From Pyrobaculum islandicum DSM 4184 (GTDB lineage Archaea; Thermoproteota; Thermoprotei; Thermoproteales; Thermoproteaceae): a stretch of 64,000 bases of DNA. Numbering within the stretch: position 1 is the stretch's first letter; every line of letters starts with the position of its first letter. The stretch lies in assembly GCF_000015205.1 (NCBI RefSeq), contig NC_008701.1, positions 186,001 through 250,000 of the forward strand, given 5' to 3'. The notes below the pieces were generated by a model. The model was not told the DNA's origin, ran no database searches, and saw only the letters and a list, made by a program, of their open reading frames with translations. Shown here piece by piece: positions 35,535-44,377 of the stretch. The translations under genes were made by a program, and so were the position numbers.

Positions 35535-37045
35535 CACCTCAGCTTTATCCACAGTTTTTCTATCTTCTTGACCGTCTCTTGGTTTTTCCACACATCTACG
35601 TCCTCCGCCGTGTATATCTCTATGGAGCCTCCCTGCACCTCTCCCTCCCCCACCTCCTCCTCAAGAACGCCCTCTATCTCGCCGTATGCCTCCCTCAGCT
35701 TGTCCAACAAGTCCTTGTCGGCTTTCCACAGGCCTCTCTGGGCCGCCTCTATGAGCCTCCTCGCGACCTCCTCAGCCGCCCATGGGTTGTTCTCGAGGAA
35801 CCACTTCCTCATCTCTGGGTCTAGGATGTAGGTTTTGGCAATTTCGTCGAAAACCCACTTCTCGACGACTTTGGCCGTGGCCGACCAGCCGTAGAGGTGG
35901 AGTATCTTCCTCTGGAACTCGTTGGCGCCTCTATAGCCGTGTTTCTTCATCTCGGAGATCCAGACGGGGTTGAGGAGCTTGGCTCTCACTATGCGCTCCA
36001 CCTCCTCCCTCATGTCTCTCACCTCTACGTTAGAGACGTCGCGGGTGTCGACGGTCACGATCTTCACGTTTTTCCCGCTTACCGCCTTGGCGGCGTTGTA
36101 GAAACCGCCGTGGTAGGAGTAGTAGCAACAGCAGCCGAATATGTCGAACTCGTCGCTTTCGTGGTTTCTATTTACCACGTCGACGTAGCGGAGGTTCAAC
36201 ATCAGAGCCTCTGGCGCGGGCTTCCCGTAGTTCCTCCTGGTGTACATATAGCTCGACCACTGGATCCAGACCTTGGCTAAATCCTCGTCTGTCCTCCAAG
36301 CCGAGGCCTCCACCGCGTAGTTTACCCCCGCCCCGTAGGCGCCTGGAGGCTCGGCGAAAACCCTCGCCTTGGCCATCTCCTCCACGTCGCCCTCTACCCC
36401 CTCCGCCTTGAGCTTCATCAGGTTCTCCAGGTAGTGCTTCTTCACGTAGTTCATCTCAAGCGGCTCGTCCAGCGCCACGACCTTAGCCACCGCCTCGTCT
36501 ATTAGGTGGACGTAGTTGGGCAGGGTGTCTCTCACGATGCCGCTTATTCTAACCAACACGTCTATCCTCGGCCTCCCCAGCTCCTCCAGAGGGATGGGCT
36601 CGACCCCCCTCACGCTCCCGCCGGAGTCCCACACAGGCCTTACCCCCATTAGGTAGAGGATCTGGGCCAGCTGCTCTCCGTCTGCCCTATACGCGTCTTT
36701 CGACCAGAGGACCTCCCCCACGGACTCGGGATACCTCCCCTCCTCCTTGAGGTAGTACTCGAGGAGCTTCTTGGCGGACTGTACGCCTATTTCCCAAGCC
36801 GCGGGGGTGGGCATTTGGGTTGGGTCGACGGCGAAGAAGTTGCGGCCGGTGGGGAGGATCTCGAGCTTCCCCCGGGTCAACGATCCGGCGGGCCCCGGCT
36901 CCACGAAGCCGCCCTCCAGCCCGTTTAGAAAACCTCCGTACTCCGCCTCGCCGCTTTCTCTAACGAGCTCCACAGCCTTAAGCACGTTTTTAAACGCCTC
37001 GGCGAGCCTCTGCGCCTGTCTATAGATCGCCTTGGCCTCGGTCAT
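35534..37045 (-). CDS. CobN-like large subunit, C-terminal half of a split paralogue
   Basis: A 503-residue protein matching the C-terminal 430 or so residues of the CobN-like protein at 30061: shared [46 protein letters not shown] and the C-terminal [19 protein letters not shown]. It begins just before the segment [13 protein letters not shown], which aligns with [13 protein letters not shown] of the intact paralogue, so the break lies in the inter-domain linker. Its ATG overlaps the stop of the N-terminal half by 4 nt. Differences include [10 protein letters not shown] in place of [10 protein letters not shown], suggesting a different metal or ligand. The two halves probably assemble into one chelatase subunit. 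Confidence 0.88.
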   Translation of the reverse strand: MTEAKAIYRQAQRLAEAFKNVLKAVELVRESGEAEYGGFLNGLEGGFVEPGPAGSLTRGKLEILPTGRNFFAVDPTQMPTPAAWEIGVQSAKKLLEYYLKEEGRYPESVGEVLWSKDAYRADGEQLAQILYLMGVRPVWDSGGSVRGVEPIPLEELGRPRIDVLVRISGIVRDTLPNYVHLIDEAVAKVVALDEPLEMNYVKKHYLENLMKLKAEGVEGDVEEMAKARVFAEPPGAYGAGVNYAVEASAWRTDEDLAKVWIQWSSYMYTRRNYGKPAPEALMLNLRYVDVVNRNHESDEFDIFGCCCYYSYHGGFYNAAKAVSGKNVKIVTVDTRDVSNVEVRDMREEVERIVRAKLLNPVWISEMKKHGYRGANEFQRKILHLYGWSATAKVVEKWVFDEIAKTYILDPEMRKWFLENNPWAAEEVARRLIEAAQRGLWKADKDLLDKLREAYGEIEGVLEEEVGEGEVQGGSIEIYTAEDVDVWKNQETVKKIEKLWIKLR

Positions 37046-39432
37046 AGCCCAAAGGCCGTCCTCACCTCCTCCACCGCCTTCACCACCGCTTCTTCTGTAA
37101 GCCCCGCGCTTGTGTATCCGCTCTCCACTAGCCTCTTCGAAACGGAGTACGCCATCTCCTTCAACTTCTTGAGAAGCTCGTCGTTTGTCATACCGAGTTT
37201 GTTCACGTCCCAGGGCCTCCTCCTAAGCTCGTCGTAGTCGAAGCCGAGGTACTCAGCCAACGCCCTCACGACCGAGGGGTACCTCGCCGTGTCCTTGAGA
37301 AATATGGTGATCCCATATCTGGCGAGTTTCTCCACGTCGCTTGTGGGGTGGCCGAAGATGTGGAGCCCCAGGTTTATCTCGGTGTCGCTCACCATCCGTA
37401 GGTAGTTGTGGACCTCCTCCACGTAGTCGTCTGGGTCGTCGGTTTTCACCCTGGGCTTGATGTGGGCCTTCTCCGCCTCCTCCCTAATCTTGGCGTATAG
37501 GATCTTGGCTTGCTCGTAGTTGCCGTTCTGCTTTGCTCTCCAGTAGTCGTTGACCAACTTCTCCAGCTGTTCAAACACCTCTGCCGTGTCCATCGGCGGG
37601 TAGAGGTGGTCTATAATCACGGCGTAGCTCCTCCTCTTTGCAATCACGCCCTCCATGGGGTTGGTGAAGGCGTAGACGTAGAGGTGGGGGACGTCGTCTA
37701 CGCTTATCTCGGGCCAGCTTGAGACGTCTAGGCCTACGCCTTTGCCTGGGCGGAACTCCAAAGCGCCGTGTGTGCCGAAGTGTATTAACACGTCTGCGCC
37801 GAAGACTCTGGTGGCCCAGCGGTACGCGGCTAGCCACTGATGCGGCGGGGAGATGGTTGGGTCGTGGAGGATTCTACAGACTCTCCCATCGCACCGAGGA
37901 CCTGCGCAGCCGAACTTAGGCTGAGGCATTATCAACACGTTGCCGAAGACCACGCCGGGTATTACGAACTTGCCCTGGTAGACCATCCCCACAAACAGCT
38001 TGTTGAACCTCCCGCCTAAGACGTCGGCTGGGTGGCCCCAGTCTTTCACTATCTTCTCTCTCACGTCGGGGGGAAGCTCGTTAAACCACTGCATGTATGT
38101 GTCTAAGTCGACGAAGCCCACGGCGCCGCCCGACTTGACTATAGTCTCGACGGAGGTCCACCTAAACTCGCTGATTGCCTTCCTCGAGAGGATGAGCTTT
38201 ATCAAGGCCTGCCCGTTCTCCGGGATCTCCCCCCCTACGTTATAGCCTAATTCTCTCAGCCTCTTTAACAACCTCACCACGGACTCGGGCACGTCCAGCC
38301 CTAGGCCAACCCCCACGTTGGCCTCAAGGCCTTTACATGGCGGATTTATGAGCACTATGGCGATCTTCCTCTCGCTAGGCGGCTTCCTGGAGAGCCTTAT
38401 CCACCTCTTTACCCTTCTGACGAGGTAGGACACGTGGGGTTCGTAGACGTCCGCCACCTTAGCCCCGTCTCTGTTTACCCTAGTGCCGACTAGGAAGAAG
38501 GGCTCGATCCCGCCGTCCACCTCCGGCATAACGACGTAGTAGACTTGGCTCATGTAGTCGATTCCCTCGGGGCTGTCTAGCCACTCCCTCACAGTCTGGC
38601 GCGAGGACTGGGCGGGCGTAATGATGGGGACGTTGAGAATCTTCAGGAGACCAACGCCGTCTGCCACCCTCATCCTGTTGGGATCCAGAGTCCATCTACC
38701 TCTGTCGAGGATGAAGAAGGAGGTTAGGTTCACCACCGCGTCTACAACAGGTCTGCCGCCGCGTATGAAGTACCTCGCCGCCGACTCCTCCTTGGAAGGC
38801 GCCTTCAATATGTCGTCGCGGAAGCCGTAGGTGAAGACGGCGATGACGTTGACCCCCTCTTTCTCAAACTCCTCTATGAGCCTATCTACGTGTTTTGTGT
38901 TACCGTAGAGCCAGTTTGTTCTGTAGAACAGTATCCCCACCGTCTCCTCCCCCCTCTTCTCGTACCTCCTCGTGTACTCCTCTAGGTCTGTGAAAACGCC
39001 GTATTTCGGGTGGTAGATGCCGTCCCAGGGGATGGGCTCCACGTCCTGTACCTCCACAGCCACGCCGAGCTCCCTAAGGAGGAGACGCACAACGTTTCGA
39101 AGGTTTTTCTCTCCCCCGGTTACGAAGTACCGCCTAGTCTCGATCCAGAGGTCCGGCCTACCTCTTGCGATGTCTGGGTGGTACTCGGGGTTTAGAGAAA
39201 CCACGACCTTAGCCCTGGACCTTCTTATGGCGGATTCCACCTCTGGGGCAAGCTGGTACGTATAGATCAACACGGCGTCGCTCTCCTTTAAAAAATCGGC
39301 GTGGGCGGAGGCGGCCGCGTCGGAGGTCACGAGGTATTCAAAACCCAACTTCTTCGCCTCCTCCTCCGCCACCTTAGCTAAAACCGGCAACATAGAGCCG
39401 CCGTAGCCCACGATAAAAGACAGCCGGAGCAT
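37042..39432 (-). CDS. CobN-like large subunit, N-terminal half of a split paralogue
   Basis: A 796-residue protein matching the N-terminal 750 residues of the CobN-like family: LIHFGTHGALEFRPGKGVGLD (about residue 560), PHLYVYAFTNPMEGVIAKRRS, INLGLHIFGHP. Distinctive is a cysteine-bearing insert (FGCAGPRCDGRVCRILHD) near residue 530 that the paralogue at 30061 lacks; it might bind a metal or cluster. It is the first gene of the chelatase operon, with a promoter of the shared type. Both halves are free of stops and coupled by an ATGA overlap, so the split is a stable arrangement rather than decay. Confidence 0.88.
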   Translation of the reverse strand: MLRLSFIVGYGGSMLPVLAKVAEEEAKKLGFEYLVTSDAAASAHADFLKESDAVLIYTYQLAPEVESAIRRSRAKVVVSLNPEYHPDIARGRPDLWIETRRYFVTGGEKNLRNVVRLLLRELGVAVEVQDVEPIPWDGIYHPKYGVFTDLEEYTRRYEKRGEETVGILFYRTNWLYGNTKHVDRLIEEFEKEGVNVIAVFTYGFRDDILKAPSKEESAARYFIRGGRPVVDAVVNLTSFFILDRGRWTLDPNRMRVADGVGLLKILNVPIITPAQSSRQTVREWLDSPEGIDYMSQVYYVVMPEVDGGIEPFFLVGTRVNRDGAKVADVYEPHVSYLVRRVKRWIRLSRKPPSERKIAIVLINPPCKGLEANVGVGLGLDVPESVVRLLKRLRELGYNVGGEIPENGQALIKLILSRKAISEFRWTSVETIVKSGGAVGFVDLDTYMQWFNELPPDVREKIVKDWGHPADVLGGRFNKLFVGMVYQGKFVIPGVVFGNVLIMPQPKFGCAGPRCDGRVCRILHDPTISPPHQWLAAYRWATRVFGADVLIHFGTHGALEFRPGKGVGLDVSSWPEISVDDVPHLYVYAFTNPMEGVIAKRRSYAVIIDHLYPPMDTAEVFEQLEKLVNDYWRAKQNGNYEQAKILYAKIREEAEKAHIKPRVKTDDPDDYVEEVHNYLRMVSDTEINLGLHIFGHPTSDVEKLARYGITIFLKDTARYPSVVRALAEYLGFDYDELRRRPWDVNKLGMTNDELLKKLKEMAYSVSKRLVESGYTSAGLTEEAVVKAVEEVRTAFGL

Positions 39433-39450
39433 AGCTGTATTACGTTACTT

Positions 39451-39466
39451 CTATTTAAGTATTAAT
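39451..39466 (-). promoter_or_regulatory. Promoter of the chelatase operon (shared box)
   Basis: The minus strand reads ATTAATACTTAAATAG, centred 26 nt before the ATG at 39432. Fifteen of its sixteen bases match the box at 18226-18241. Downstream of it lies AGAAGTAACGTAATAC, whose TTACTTCT (plus strand 39445-39452) recurs at 39517-39524 before the divergent gene. Confidence 0.55.
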
Positions 39467-39500
39467 GCCTAAATCCTCCGCACTTCTCCCGGCCTTAAAA

Positions 39501-39524
39501 CTTTAAATTTGTAATATTACTTCT
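39501..39524 (+). promoter_or_regulatory. Promoter and possible operator of the second double binding protein
   Basis: A TATA-like CTTTAAATTT (39501-39510) is followed by the perfect 10-bp dyad GTAATATTAC (39511-39520), which runs into TTACTTCT, an 8-bp direct repeat of 39445-39452 across the divergent promoter region. ATG follows at 39532. A shared repressor for both operons is plausible. Confidence 0.45.
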
Positions 39525-39531
39525 GGATTTT

Positions 39532-41703
39532 ATGAATACAAGAGTTGTAATAGGGGTTCTCCTGGCGGTAATCCTAGCTGTTTTCGCCCTCTATCTGGCG
39601 AAATCCCCCACGGGGGGCGGCGTCTCCAACGCCACGGCTCCGCCTAGAGCCGCCGGGCCCTCCCCCGTCTCTGTGGTGGACTCTGCGGGGCGCGTGGTAG
39701 TTTTTGACAAACCTCCCGAGAGGGTGGTGGCGTTGACTCACGCCGAGTTTCTCTACGTGTTGGGGGTGTGGAATAGGGTTGTGGGGATTGGGAAATCCGT
39801 CGCCGACGTGGTCTCTCTGCCGGCTTCGCTTAGGAACAGAACCGTCGTGGGAGATACCTACTCCGGGATAAACTGGGAGGCGGTCGCCGCCTTGAAGCCG
39901 GATTTGGTGGTGATGGGGTACTGGGGCGGGGTTTTCGCCGCCGGTGAACAACAGGTCTTAGAGAAGTCGCGGGAGCTGGGATACAAAGTCCTCGCCTTTG
40001 GATATGTAGCGCCCAGCGTAAACAGCTCCTGGCCGTATGAAAACATCAGGATAGTCAGAGTGCTCGGCAAGGTCTTCAACGTACGGGATAGAGCCGAGGA
40101 GTTGGCCAGCTGGCTTGAGGAGAGGTATAGAGAGGCTCTAGATATCGCGAGGAGGATCCCGCCGGAGAAGAGGTTAAACGTGCTCGTGATCTCGGCCTAC
40201 TCCCTCGCCACAAGCGGCGATATCTACATATCGGGGAGAGGTAGCGCCTCCGGCGAGCTCGTGGAGCTTGTAGGCGCACACAACGTCGCTTTTGATTACA
40301 ACCTGAGCCAGACCCGCAAGCTGGACCTGGAGAAGCTCATCACCCTATTTGGAAACAAGACAGATGTCGTAATAGTGAGAGATTTCCACGGGGGGAAATA
40401 CGTCGATAGGGCGATCAAGAGGATCTTGGGCGATCCGAGGTGGAGGGCGATAAAGGCCGTGAGAGAGGGGAGGGTCTACGGGGTGAACTTTTCATACTAC
40501 GACTTCAGCTACCCCTACGAATACTCGCCTAGGTTTATCTCCGCCATCTACGCGCTAGGCCATTTGATCTACCCACAGTACTACCCGGACTGGAGACCTA
40601 TACATGTAGAGTTGCTCAGGAGGTTCTACAACATGTCTTGTCACGTAGAGGGCGGGCTTAGGTGTAACGTGGCTCAACTCTACCCTGTTACAGTTATGGA
40701 TTCCATGGGAAGGGAGGTGACTTTCGAGTCGCCGCCTAGGAGAGTTATTGTGTTATACAGCGGTTGGGCCGAGGCGCTTTATGTATTGGGGGTCGTAGAT
40801 AGGGTCGTGGGGATCAGCCCCTCTGTGGCCAGGGCGTCGTTTTTACCTAAGGAGGTCAGGGGCGCTCCGGCAGTGGGCGAAACCTTCTCGGGTTTAAACT
40901 GGGAGGCAGTGGCTGCTCTACGGCCCAACTTAATTATCATGGGCCGCTGGAAAGGCGGCTTTGAGCCCGGCGAGAGACAGGTGTTGGAGAAGTCGCGGGA
41001 GCTTGGGTATAAGGTCTTGGCGTTCGGCATCACCGATGTCAATAAGACGGGGACGAAGATGCCTTATGAAAACATCAGGATCATCAGAGCGCTCGGCCGT
41101 GTGTTTAACGTCACCGAGAAGGCGGAGGCTCTTGCGGACTTTCTAGAGAGGGAGTACAAAAAAGCTCTTGAAATCGCGAGGGGGATCCCGCCGGAGAAGC
41201 GGAGAAATGTCCTCGTGATTTACCCCACAGGCGTGTTGGAGAGGGGGCCTATCTCCGTGTCCTACAGGGGGTCTGCCTACGCAGAGACCGTGGAGCTGGT
41301 GGGAGGGCACAACGTGGCTTTTGACTACAACTTCACGGTGCAGTACCCCAAGTTTGACCTGGAGAAGCTCATCGCCCTATTTGGAAACAAAACCGACGTC
41401 TTGATCGTGGCGTGGTCTGACTACAACAGAACTGCGCAAGCGGTGAAAGCTATCCTGAGCGATCCGAGGTGGAGGGCGATAAAGGCCGTGAGAGAGGGGA
41501 GGGTCTACGGGGTTGTCCTATCTGCATATAGCTTAGACTTCCCCGAGATCTACGGCCCTAGGTTCGTAAGCGCCATCTACGCCTTCGGCCGCGCCATATA
41601 TCCAGAGTATTATCCAGACTGGAGACCTATACATGTGGAGCTGCTGAGGAGGTTCTATAATGTGTCGTGTACATACGTGGGCGAGGGGTTGAGATGTGGG
41701 TGA
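39532..41703 (+). CDS. Double-headed substrate-binding protein with recent internal duplication
   Basis: A 723-residue surface binding protein with an N-terminal anchor (VVIGVLLAVILAVFALYLA) and two tandem FepB/BtuF-like domains, starting at SVVDSAGRVVVFDKPPERV (about residue 47) and TVMDSMGREVTFESPPRRV (about residue 385). The two halves are far more alike than in the 682-residue relative: both have LGYKVLAFG, AVREGRVYGV and YYPDWRPIHVELLRRFYN, and they share a 55-nt exact repeat. Each half ends in a Cys pair (SCHVEGGLRCN, SCTYVGEGLRCG). It is the first gene of a six-gene operon with permease and ATPase, so it is the receptor of that importer. Confidence 0.9.
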   Translation: MNTRVVIGVLLAVILAVFALYLAKSPTGGGVSNATAPPRAAGPSPVSVVDSAGRVVVFDKPPERVVALTHAEFLYVLGVWNRVVGIGKSVADVVSLPASLRNRTVVGDTYSGINWEAVAALKPDLVVMGYWGGVFAAGEQQVLEKSRELGYKVLAFGYVAPSVNSSWPYENIRIVRVLGKVFNVRDRAEELASWLEERYREALDIARRIPPEKRLNVLVISAYSLATSGDIYISGRGSASGELVELVGAHNVAFDYNLSQTRKLDLEKLITLFGNKTDVVIVRDFHGGKYVDRAIKRILGDPRWRAIKAVREGRVYGVNFSYYDFSYPYEYSPRFISAIYALGHLIYPQYYPDWRPIHVELLRRFYNMSCHVEGGLRCNVAQLYPVTVMDSMGREVTFESPPRRVIVLYSGWAEALYVLGVVDRVVGISPSVARASFLPKEVRGAPAVGETFSGLNWEAVAALRPNLIIMGRWKGGFEPGERQVLEKSRELGYKVLAFGITDVNKTGTKMPYENIRIIRALGRVFNVTEKAEALADFLEREYKKALEIARGIPPEKRRNVLVIYPTGVLERGPISVSYRGSAYAETVELVGGHNVAFDYNFTVQYPKFDLEKLIALFGNKTDVLIVAWSDYNRTAQAVKAILSDPRWRAIKAVREGRVYGVVLSAYSLDFPEIYGPRFVSAIYAFGRAIYPEYYPDWRPIHVELLRRFYNVSCTYVGEGLRCG
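40430..40484 (+). repeat. 55-nt exact direct repeat, copy 1
   Basis: Identical to 41459-41513, offset 1029 nt (exactly 343 codons), within the two domains of the same gene. It codes for the SDPRWRAIKAVREGRVYGV-type segment. Exact identity at synonymous sites points to recent duplication or gene conversion. Confidence 0.95.
41459..41513 (+). repeat. 55-nt exact direct repeat, copy 2
   Basis: Second copy of the repeat at 40430-40484, in the C-terminal binding domain. The flanking bases differ, so the exact match is bounded at 55 nt. Confidence 0.95.
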
Positions 41704-42734
41704 GGTATCTCGTCTACGGGCTACCCCTGGCGGTGTTTCTTGTGAGTATCTCGGTGGGCGCGTACCCCATACCTATATATGACGTGGTTATGGTGGTGTC
41801 GGCTAAGTTGGCTTCTCTTCTCTCCACAGCCGTTAGCGTGGTTACATTTGGCGTCGTTTCGCCTGCGGTGAATCTGCACTACCCCACGACCTATGAGGTT
41901 GTTATCGTTGGAATTAGGATGCCGAGGGTTGTCTTCTCTATGGCGGTGGGCGCGGCGTTGGCTCTCTCCGGCTTGATTCTTCAAGCCATGTTTAAAAACC
42001 CGCTTGTCGATAGCTACATCTTGGGCATCTCCTCCGGGGCGGCCTTCGGGGCCACGTTGGCTATAGGCTTCTTGGCTGTCGCCAGCGTGACCCCCATAGC
42101 GTTTGTCTTCGCCTTGTTGGCCGTCTTCATGACCTACAGCCTGGCAAGGATTGGAGGCTCTGTCACCCCCGTCTCTCTTGTCTTAGCCGGTATAATCGTC
42201 AACGCGCTTTTCACGGCGTTGACGTCTCTCCTCAAGTTTCTGATGGAGCATAACAGACTCGCGGCGGCTGTGTATTGGCTAATGGGTAGCTTCTCGGGGG
42301 TGGGCTGGGACGCCGTCGTTGTCGCCGTTCCGGTAATCTCGGTGTTGGGGGCTCTGGCATATCTCTTGAGGTGGCGCCTTGACGTTCTTAGCTTTGGGGA
42401 AGAGGCTAAGACCCTCGGCGTAGATGTGGAGAAGCTGAAGGCGCTTTTCGTCTTCGTGGCTACTCTACTCACGGCGGTTTCTGTGGCATACAGCGGGATC
42501 ATCGGCTGGGTTGGGCTCATGGTACCACACATAATGAGGATGGCCTTTGGGCCAAGCCACAGAGGTCTAGTGCCGCTGACTATTGCAGGGGGCGCCGCCT
42601 TTATGGGCGCCGCGGACACTCTCGCGCGGACTATAGCCACTTTTGAAATCCCCGTGGGTATTTTAACCACGGTGCTTGGGGTGCCCTTCTTCATCTACCT
42701 CCTGAGGAAGACGGGCGGCAGGTGGCATGCTTGA
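41694..42734 (+). CDS. ABC transporter permease, BtuC/FecCD family
   Basis: A 346-residue membrane protein with about ten helices and family motifs: GAALALSGLILQAMFKNPLVD, SYILGISSGAAFGATLA and GIIGWVGLMVPHIMRMAFG. ATG at 41694 overlaps the binding-protein gene by 10 nt; an earlier GTG/TTG-type start would lie deep inside that gene. It is the only permease for two double-headed binding proteins in this region, so both may dock on it. Confidence 0.92.
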   Translation: MWVRYLVYGLPLAVFLVSISVGAYPIPIYDVVMVVSAKLASLLSTAVSVVTFGVVSPAVNLHYPTTYEVVIVGIRMPRVVFSMAVGAALALSGLILQAMFKNPLVDSYILGISSGAAFGATLAIGFLAVASVTPIAFVFALLAVFMTYSLARIGGSVTPVSLVLAGIIVNALFTALTSLLKFLMEHNRLAAAVYWLMGSFSGVGWDAVVVAVPVISVLGALAYLLRWRLDVLSFGEEAKTLGVDVEKLKALFVFVATLLTAVSVAYSGIIGWVGLMVPHIMRMAFGPSHRGLVPLTIAGGAAFMGAADTLARTIATFEIPVGILTTVLGVPFFIYLLRKTGGRWHA

Positions 42735-43488
42735 GGTAAAAGGCCTTGAGTTTAGCTACGGCGAGTTTACAATCAGCGGCGTGACCTTTTCCGTGGGGAA
42801 GGGCGAGGTGGCGGTTCTGCTGGGGCCAAACGGCAGCGGCAAAACCACAATTTTGAAGGCTATCTACGGGTTGTTAAAGCCGAGGGCGAGGTGCGTATAC
42901 GTCGATGGGGCAGACTTCCACTCCCTGCCCTTTAGGAGGAGGTCTCAACTCGCTGGCTATGTGCCGCAAAGCCACCACCCGCCCTTCCCCTATAGGGTGA
43001 TAGACGTAGTGGTCACCGGCTTTGCCCCGCGGCTTGGCCTCTTCCAGAGCCCGGGGAGGGGGCACTACGAGAAGGCGTTGGAGAAGCTACGGCTCTTGGG
43101 TATAGAACGCCTCGCCGAGAGACCCTACACTCATTTGAGCGGGGGGCAGCTACAGCTTGTCCTCATAGCCAGGGCGCTTGTACAAGAGCCTCAGGTCCTC
43201 CTCCTAGACGAGCCCACAGCCCACCTAGATTTTAAAAACCAGCTGAGGGTTCTCTCCACCGTTAGAAGGCTGGCGAAAGCCAGCGGCGTGGCCGTCTTGA
43301 TGACTCTCCACGACCCCAACCTCGCCGCAGCGTATTCGGACAAAATTATCGTGGTGAAAGACGGGAGAGTGGTGGCGGTGGGGGCTCCCCGAGATGTAAT
43401 TAAAGACGACATAATTAGGGAGGTCTACGGCGTAAGCGTTAAAGTGCTTGAGGTAGACGGCAGAGTGGTGGTACTCCCCCATGATTAA
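42727..43488 (+). CDS. ABC transporter ATPase, BtuD/FecE family
   Basis: A 253-residue ATPase: Walker A LLGPNGSGKTTILK, Q-loop GYVPQSHH, signature HLSGGQLQL, Walker B VLLLDEPTAHLD and switch TLHDPNLA. It overlaps both neighbours by 8 nt and completes the importer encoded from 39532. It is similar in length and layout to the ATPase at 15283-16035 but clearly a separate paralogue. Confidence 0.93.
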   Translation: MLEVKGLEFSYGEFTISGVTFSVGKGEVAVLLGPNGSGKTTILKAIYGLLKPRARCVYVDGADFHSLPFRRRSQLAGYVPQSHHPPFPYRVIDVVVTGFAPRLGLFQSPGRGHYEKALEKLRLLGIERLAERPYTHLSGGQLQLVLIARALVQEPQVLLLDEPTAHLDFKNQLRVLSTVRRLAKASGVAVLMTLHDPNLAAAYSDKIIVVKDGRVVAVGAPRDVIKDDIIREVYGVSVKVLEVDGRVVVLPHD

Positions 43489-44377
43489 CCCGGCGGCTCT
43501 TCTACGCGACGTCTTATTCCTCGCGCCTAGCGTAATCGGGGGCTCTCTCCTCGCCGCATTTCTAATGGAGAGGGGCGTGATGAACAAGTTGAGACCTCTT
43601 GCGGCGCCTTTTGTAAAACTCAGCGGACTTGGCCCCGAGACCGCGGCGGCATTTATCACGGCGTTTTTCGACGTAAGAAGCGCAAACACTCTTCTAGTCA
43701 CACTACATAGGGAGGGTAGGCTTAGCCGGAGGGAGATGTATCTAGCCTCTCTTATGAACGCCTTCCCAGCCGCCGTGAGACACTGGGACTCTATGCTTCC
43801 ACCTCTTCTAGCTCTCCTCGGGCTCTGGGGCGCTCTCTACTTCGCCTACTTCCTCCTCGTTGGCTTAGCCCAAACGCTCCTCTTCGCGTTGTTATCTAGG
43901 CTTTTAGTCGCGGGGAGCGGCCGCGTGTCCGCCGTCGTAACGGAAGGAGGCGGGGGGCCTAACGCGTTAAAGAGGGCGTTGAGGAGGGCGGTTAAGATCC
44001 TCGCAACCTCTGCCGCCGCTTTGGCAGTTGTGGAGCTCGCAACCTCTCTCGGCCTCTTTGGCGTGTTAAATAGCTATGTGAAATCCGCCGTGTCGGCCTT
44101 CCCCCTGTCTGCAGAGGAGCTGGGGGTCGCCGTGGCTTCCATGGTTAACTACGCCGCAGGCGCCGCCGCTGCAGCCGCGTTGATCAACGCGGGGCTGTTG
44201 GATGGGTGGAGAGCTGTCAAAGCCATGTTGTTGGGATCCGCCTTCTCCTTTGTCACAGCGCTGAGGGCCGTCTTGCCGTACTACGTAGGCGTGTTTGGCC
44301 CTAGAGATGGGCCCCTCCTGATGGCTATCTCCACCTCCGTGAGAACAGCTCTCATCCTTGCCCTGGTATGGATATAG
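43481..44377 (+). CDS. Gate-domain (nucleoside-recognition-like) membrane protein, first copy
   Basis: A 298-residue membrane protein with about eight helices arranged as two similar halves, each with the Gate-domain look (LLAAFLMERGVMNKLRPLAAP, AAAFITAFFDVRSANTLL; second half VELATSLGLFGVLNSYV). Gate domains occur in nucleoside transporters, FeoB and related permeases. Homology is by eye, and the substrate is unknown. It overlaps the ABC ATPase by 8 nt and the methyltransferase by 10 nt. A paralogue follows two genes later, so the two may form a heterodimer that moves the imported ligand, metal or a modified tetrapyrrole. Confidence 0.65.
   Translation: MINPAALLRDVLFLAPSVIGGSLLAAFLMERGVMNKLRPLAAPFVKLSGLGPETAAAFITAFFDVRSANTLLVTLHREGRLSRREMYLASLMNAFPAAVRHWDSMLPPLLALLGLWGALYFAYFLLVGLAQTLLFALLSRLLVAGSGRVSAVVTEGGGGPNALKRALRRAVKILATSAAALAVVELATSLGLFGVLNSYVKSAVSAFPLSAEELGVAVASMVNYAAGAAAAAALINAGLLDGWRAVKAMLLGSAFSFVTALRAVLPYYVGVFGPRDGPLLMAISTSVRTALILALVWI

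Noticed and set aside
37042-37045. Split CobN as a sequencing frameshift
   Set aside because: The halves meet in a clean ATGA stop/start overlap, the downstream half has its own start in a linker, and no other frame joins them; this looks like a true gene split.
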